64,000 bases of DNA from CAYZJV01 sp964478945 (lineage in GTDB: Bacteria; Spirochaetota; Spirochaetia; Sphaerochaetales; Sphaerochaetaceae): the NCBI GenBank assembly GCA_964478945.1, contig CAYZJV010000006.1, positions 1-64,000 on the forward strand, in the 5' to 3' direction. Of this stretch, positions 61,504 through 64,000 are shown one piece after another; within the stretch, counting starts at the first letter, position 1; every line of letters starts with the position of its first letter. A program made the translations under genes and the position numbers. The notes below the pieces were generated by a model, which saw only the letters and a program-made list of their open reading frames with translations, was not told the origin of the DNA and ran no database searches.

Positions 61504-61770
61504 TCAGTTGATCAGTTTGTCGACCAGTTTGAGAATCTCATTGATCTTCTGGTCGACATCGGCTCCGGTTGCGAAGGATTCGGCCACACAACTTTTCAGA
61601 TGGGCCTCCAACACGACCTTGTTGGTCTTCTTAAGCAAGGCTCCGGTGGCCAGCAACTGGTTCGAGATATCGACACAATACCGATCCTCCTCAACCATTC
61701 GCAAAATACCGTCGATCTGACCACGGGCAGTCTTCAATGCCTGGGAAACCTTCACATGATCGGCTTTCAT
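61504..61770 (-). CDS. csoR: CsoR-family copper-sensing repressor
   Basis: The 88-residue four-helix protein (DUF156) has the Cu(I)-binding triad C32, H57, C61 with the same spacing (25 and 4) as Cys36-His61-Cys65 of Mycobacterium tuberculosis CsoR, plus 'ARGQIDGILRMVEEDRYCVDI'. Cu(I) binding releases it from DNA and derepresses copper export. GGAG lies 6 nt before the ATG. It is the last gene of the copA unit, one base after copA, and ends 3 nt from convergent galK. Confidence 0.93.
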   Translation of the reverse strand: MKADHVKVSQALKTARGQIDGILRMVEEDRYCVDISNQLLATGALLKKTNKVVLEAHLKSCVAESFATGADVDQKINEILKLVDKLIN

Positions 61771-61771
61771 A

Positions 61772-61987
61772 TCAAGCTCCGACCTTGATATCGGTCACTT
61801 CGTACCCCGCATCGGCAACGGCCTTGCGCAACGTTTCATCTCCGACCTCTTTTGAAAGCATCACCGATGCGCTCTTCGAAGAGAGATCCACATGAGCCTC
61901 GACACCATCGATGGCATTGAGCGCCTTGTCCACCCTACCCACACAGTGCATGCAGGTCATTCCTTCGATCATAAGTTTCTTTTCCAT
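61772..61987 (-). CDS. copZ: CopZ-like copper chaperone from an internal start within copA
   Basis: Within the copA frame, an ATG at 61987 is preceded by GGAGG at 8-nt spacing. It would yield a 71-residue protein equal to a complete HMA/CopZ domain: 'MIEGMTCMHCVGRVDKAL' (Cu site CxxC) and 'LRKAVADAGYEV'. The upstream linker is hydrophilic and low in complexity. This suggests one gene makes both the ATPase with a C-terminal HMA domain and a free chaperone. Independent translation is inferred from the sequence only. Confidence 0.5.
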   Translation of the reverse strand: MEKKLMIEGMTCMHCVGRVDKALNAIDGVEAHVDLSSKSASVMLSKEVGDETLRKAVADAGYEVTDIKVGA

Positions 61988-64000
61988 ACTACGTTCCTCC
62001 TGAATCGCTTCCCGAGCAGGAACCGATTGTCCTTCACTATTTGAAAACGGTGGCGTGAACCGTTTCAACCTCAAGGCATTGGTCACCACGAATACACTGC
62101 TGAGACTCATCGCTGCAGCAGCGAACATGGGATTGAGTGTCCAACCGAACAGTGGATAGAATATCCCGGCGGCAAGTGGAATTCCAAGTGTGTTGTAGAA
62201 CAGGGCCCAGAACAAATTCTGTTTGATGTTCCGCAATGTGGCCTTGCCCAAAGTGATCGCACCCACCGCATCGCGCAAATCACTACGCATGAGTATGATA
62301 TCGGCAGCCTCCATTGCAATGTCGGTTCCCGCCCCTATGGCCATGCCCACATCGGCACGCACCAATGCGGGAGCATCATTGATACCGTCACCAACCATCG
62401 CCACCTTCTTCCCCTCTTGCTGCAGCTGTCTCACCACCGCTTCCTTTCCATCGGGAAGCACCGAAGCGAAGACTCTCCCGATCCCCACTTTTTTGGCGAT
62501 CGCCTTCGCGGTCCTCTCATTGTCTCCAGTGAGCATCACCACTTCAAGACTCATCTCCTGCAGAAGTGAAACCGCTTCAATGCTTGAGGATTTGATCACA
62601 TCGGCTACAGCGATCACTCCCATGCACCGACCGGACTTCGCGAAGAACAACGGCGTCTTTCCCTCACCGGAAAGGCGTTCGGCCTCCTGTCGCAGGGAAG
62701 AGGTGTCGATCGAACGCTCGGCCATCAAATCAGCATTGCCTCCGATCACTTCCACCCCTTCCAGCGTTCCCACGAGACCTTTTCCCACCAACGCCTGAAA
62801 ATCTTCGATTTCGGGGAAATCCACCCCCTTATCCTCGACATATTCGAGTATCGCCAATGAGAGGGGATGCTCGCTCGCACCCTCCAAAGCTCCAGCAATC
62901 GCAAGCAACTGCCGAACCCCTACATCGGAAGAGGGAACCACATCGGTAACCTTGGGTTTCCCTTCGGTGATCGTTCCGGTCTTGTCCAGGACGACCGTAT
63001 CGATCGAACGGGAGGTTTCGAGCGCCTCGGCACTGCGAATGAGAATACCATGTTCGGCACCTTTACCGGTTCCGACCATAATCGCCGTAGGAGTAGCCAA
63101 CCCCAAGGCACAGGGGCAGCTGATCACCAATACCGCGATCCCGAATACCAAAGCCTGCTCGAAAGGCATGCCGACGGCAAGCCATACCAATATCGCGGCC
63201 AGGGCAATCACAATCACGATCGGTACGAAGACTGCACTGATCCGGTCGGCGAGTTTGGCTATGGGAGCCTTTGTGGCACTCGCGTCCTCAACAAGTTTGA
63301 TGATTTGTGCCAAGGTGGTATCTTCACCCACCCGAACCGCACGATAGATCACCCTGCCGGTGGTATTGATACTCGCACTCATGACCTCATCGCCTGGAAT
63401 CTTTTCGACTGGAAGACTCTCTCCCGTCAATGCCGATTCATCGACAGCGGTAGTTCCCGAAAGGATTGTGCCATCTACCGGGAATCGCCCTCCGGGACGG
63501 ACCACCACTTGGTCGCCCACCACCACATTCTCTACGGGGATTTCGAATTCCTTGCCGTCTTTTACCACAATCGCCGTCTTTGGAGAGAGGTCGATGAGCT
63601 TGGCCACCGCATCACTTGTGCGACCCTTGGCTCTGACTTCGAGATATTTCCCCAAGAGTACAAGGGAAAGGATCATGGCAGCCGACTCGAAATAGAGATC
63701 CATCGAGTAGCGCATCACAGTGCCACCCTCTCCGTTTCCCAAACCCCACCCTATCATGAAGATGGCGAATATTCCGTAGACCAAAGCGGCCGAAGATCCA
63801 AGTGCGATCAACGAATCCATGGTGGGTGCCCGTCTGGCCAACGCCTTGAATCCCGATCTGAAATATTTCCCGTTCACGATGAATACAGGAATGGTGAGTA
63901 AAAACTGGGTGAAGGCGAACACCAAGGCGTTGTTCATACCATGGAACACCTGGGGAAGCGGCCAACCAAGCATATGACCCATTGCGATATATACTAGCGG
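61772..64000 (-). CDS. copA: Cu(+)-exporting P-type ATPase with C-terminal HMA domain, partial at right edge
   Basis: The visible 742 residues run from the edge ('PLVYIAMGHMLGWPLP') and lack the protein's start. Features include the PIB-ATPase 'VISCPCALGLATP' (CPC copper site), phosphorylation motif 'DKTGTITEG', 'SEHPLSLAI' (HP motif), 'VGDGINDAPAL', and the transmembrane 'NLFWALFYN' and 'NPMFAAAAMSLSSV' segments. A heavy-metal-associated domain with 'GMTCMHC' follows at the C-terminus instead of only the usual N-terminal copies. Exports Cu(I) from the cytoplasm; encoded with csoR. Position 64000 falls on a codon boundary. Confidence 0.93.
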   Translation of the reverse strand, partial: PLVYIAMGHMLGWPLPQVFHGMNNALVFAFTQFLLTIPVFIVNGKYFRSGFKALARRAPTMDSLIALGSSAALVYGIFAIFMIGWGLGNGEGGTVMRYSMDLYFESAAMILSLVLLGKYLEVRAKGRTSDAVAKLIDLSPKTAIVVKDGKEFEIPVENVVVGDQVVVRPGGRFPVDGTILSGTTAVDESALTGESLPVEKIPGDEVMSASINTTGRVIYRAVRVGEDTTLAQIIKLVEDASATKAPIAKLADRISAVFVPIVIVIALAAILVWLAVGMPFEQALVFGIAVLVISCPCALGLATPTAIMVGTGKGAEHGILIRSAEALETSRSIDTVVLDKTGTITEGKPKVTDVVPSSDVGVRQLLAIAGALEGASEHPLSLAILEYVEDKGVDFPEIEDFQALVGKGLVGTLEGVEVIGGNADLMAERSIDTSSLRQEAERLSGEGKTPLFFAKSGRCMGVIAVADVIKSSSIEAVSLLQEMSLEVVMLTGDNERTAKAIAKKVGIGRVFASVLPDGKEAVVRQLQQEGKKVAMVGDGINDAPALVRADVGMAIGAGTDIAMEAADIILMRSDLRDAVGAITLGKATLRNIKQNLFWALFYNTLGIPLAAGIFYPLFGWTLNPMFAAAAMSLSSVFVVTNALRLKRFTPPFSNSEGQSVPAREAIQEERSMEKKLMIEGMTCMHCVGRVDKALNAIDGVEAHVDLSSKSASVMLSKEVGDETLRKAVADAGYEVTDIKVGA

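Noticed and set aside
62867..63901. 344-codon plus-strand open frame over copA
   Set aside because: Antisense shadow of a conserved P-type ATPase; composition rich in His/Arg/Gly without domain features.
1..64000. Mobile elements, CRISPR arrays, rRNA genes
   Set aside because: No transposase or integrase motifs, no regularly spaced direct repeats, and no rRNA-like stretches were found when reading the window.

Overview
The window reads like a chromosomal contig from an anaerobic, sugar- and organic-acid-using spirochaete of the Sphaerochaeta/Treponema type (inference, medium confidence). The reasons are the signal peptides of the solute-binding proteins ending in Ala-rich 'FAAG..E' or 'AQG' forms, the number of ABC, TRAP and TTT uptake systems each with a local regulator, YesM/YesN-type two-component genes, and even mid-GC codon use with many GGA glycines. 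No rRNA, tRNA, CRISPR, transposase, integrase or phage gene was seen. A run of exactly 100 N at 57239-57338 shows this is a draft scaffold.

Layout. (1) 1-3657: glucarate catabolism (tricarboxylate-type solute receptor, glucarate dehydratase) divergent from an IclR regulator. (2) 3658-9324: pyruvate dehydrogenase operon aceE-aceF-lpd behind a leader whose last hairpin would hide the aceE ribosome binding site. (3) 9532-12378: large PKD/beta-helix surface lipoprotein. (4) 12382-16655: FadR-type regulator divergent from etfB-etfA-FAD oxidase, matching the ferredoxin-linked, electron-confurcating lactate dehydrogenase; a TGGT-N3-ACCA operator abuts the promoter. (5) 16710-23175: TRAP transporter with an arabinose-isomerase-like enzyme, divergent from a regulator that joins a DeoR protein to a periplasmic-binding-type sensor. 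(6) 23158-40117: a large locus with an oligopeptide ABC transporter, M18 aminopeptidase, TPP enzyme, two nitroreductases, Gfo/Idh/MocA oxidoreductase, SDR, three DUF885-type putative metallopeptidases and a GntR regulator. This is the best candidate here for an undescribed pathway. (7) 40187-46923: lipoprotein with a LolA-like tail, WrbA/MarR pair, RecQ, TspO-like protein and a split permease. (8) 47077-60137: L-rhamnose locus (isomerase, aldolase, YesMN, ABC importer in the order S-T-P-Q, mutarotase, a URO-D-like protein, AraC regulator) without a recognisable rhamnulokinase. (9) 60208-64000: galactokinase, then copA (running off the right end) with a C-terminal HMA domain that has its own start signals, and csoR.

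Cross-cutting signals. All four solute-binding-protein genes are followed immediately by a strong hairpin, mostly without a U-tract. Four regulators (IclR, DeoR-PBP, MarR, AraC) lack a Shine-Dalgarno sequence and have promoter-like hexamers that place the transcription start at or next to the ATG, suggesting leaderless mRNAs. Promoters, operators and hairpins were found by eye and are candidates only.
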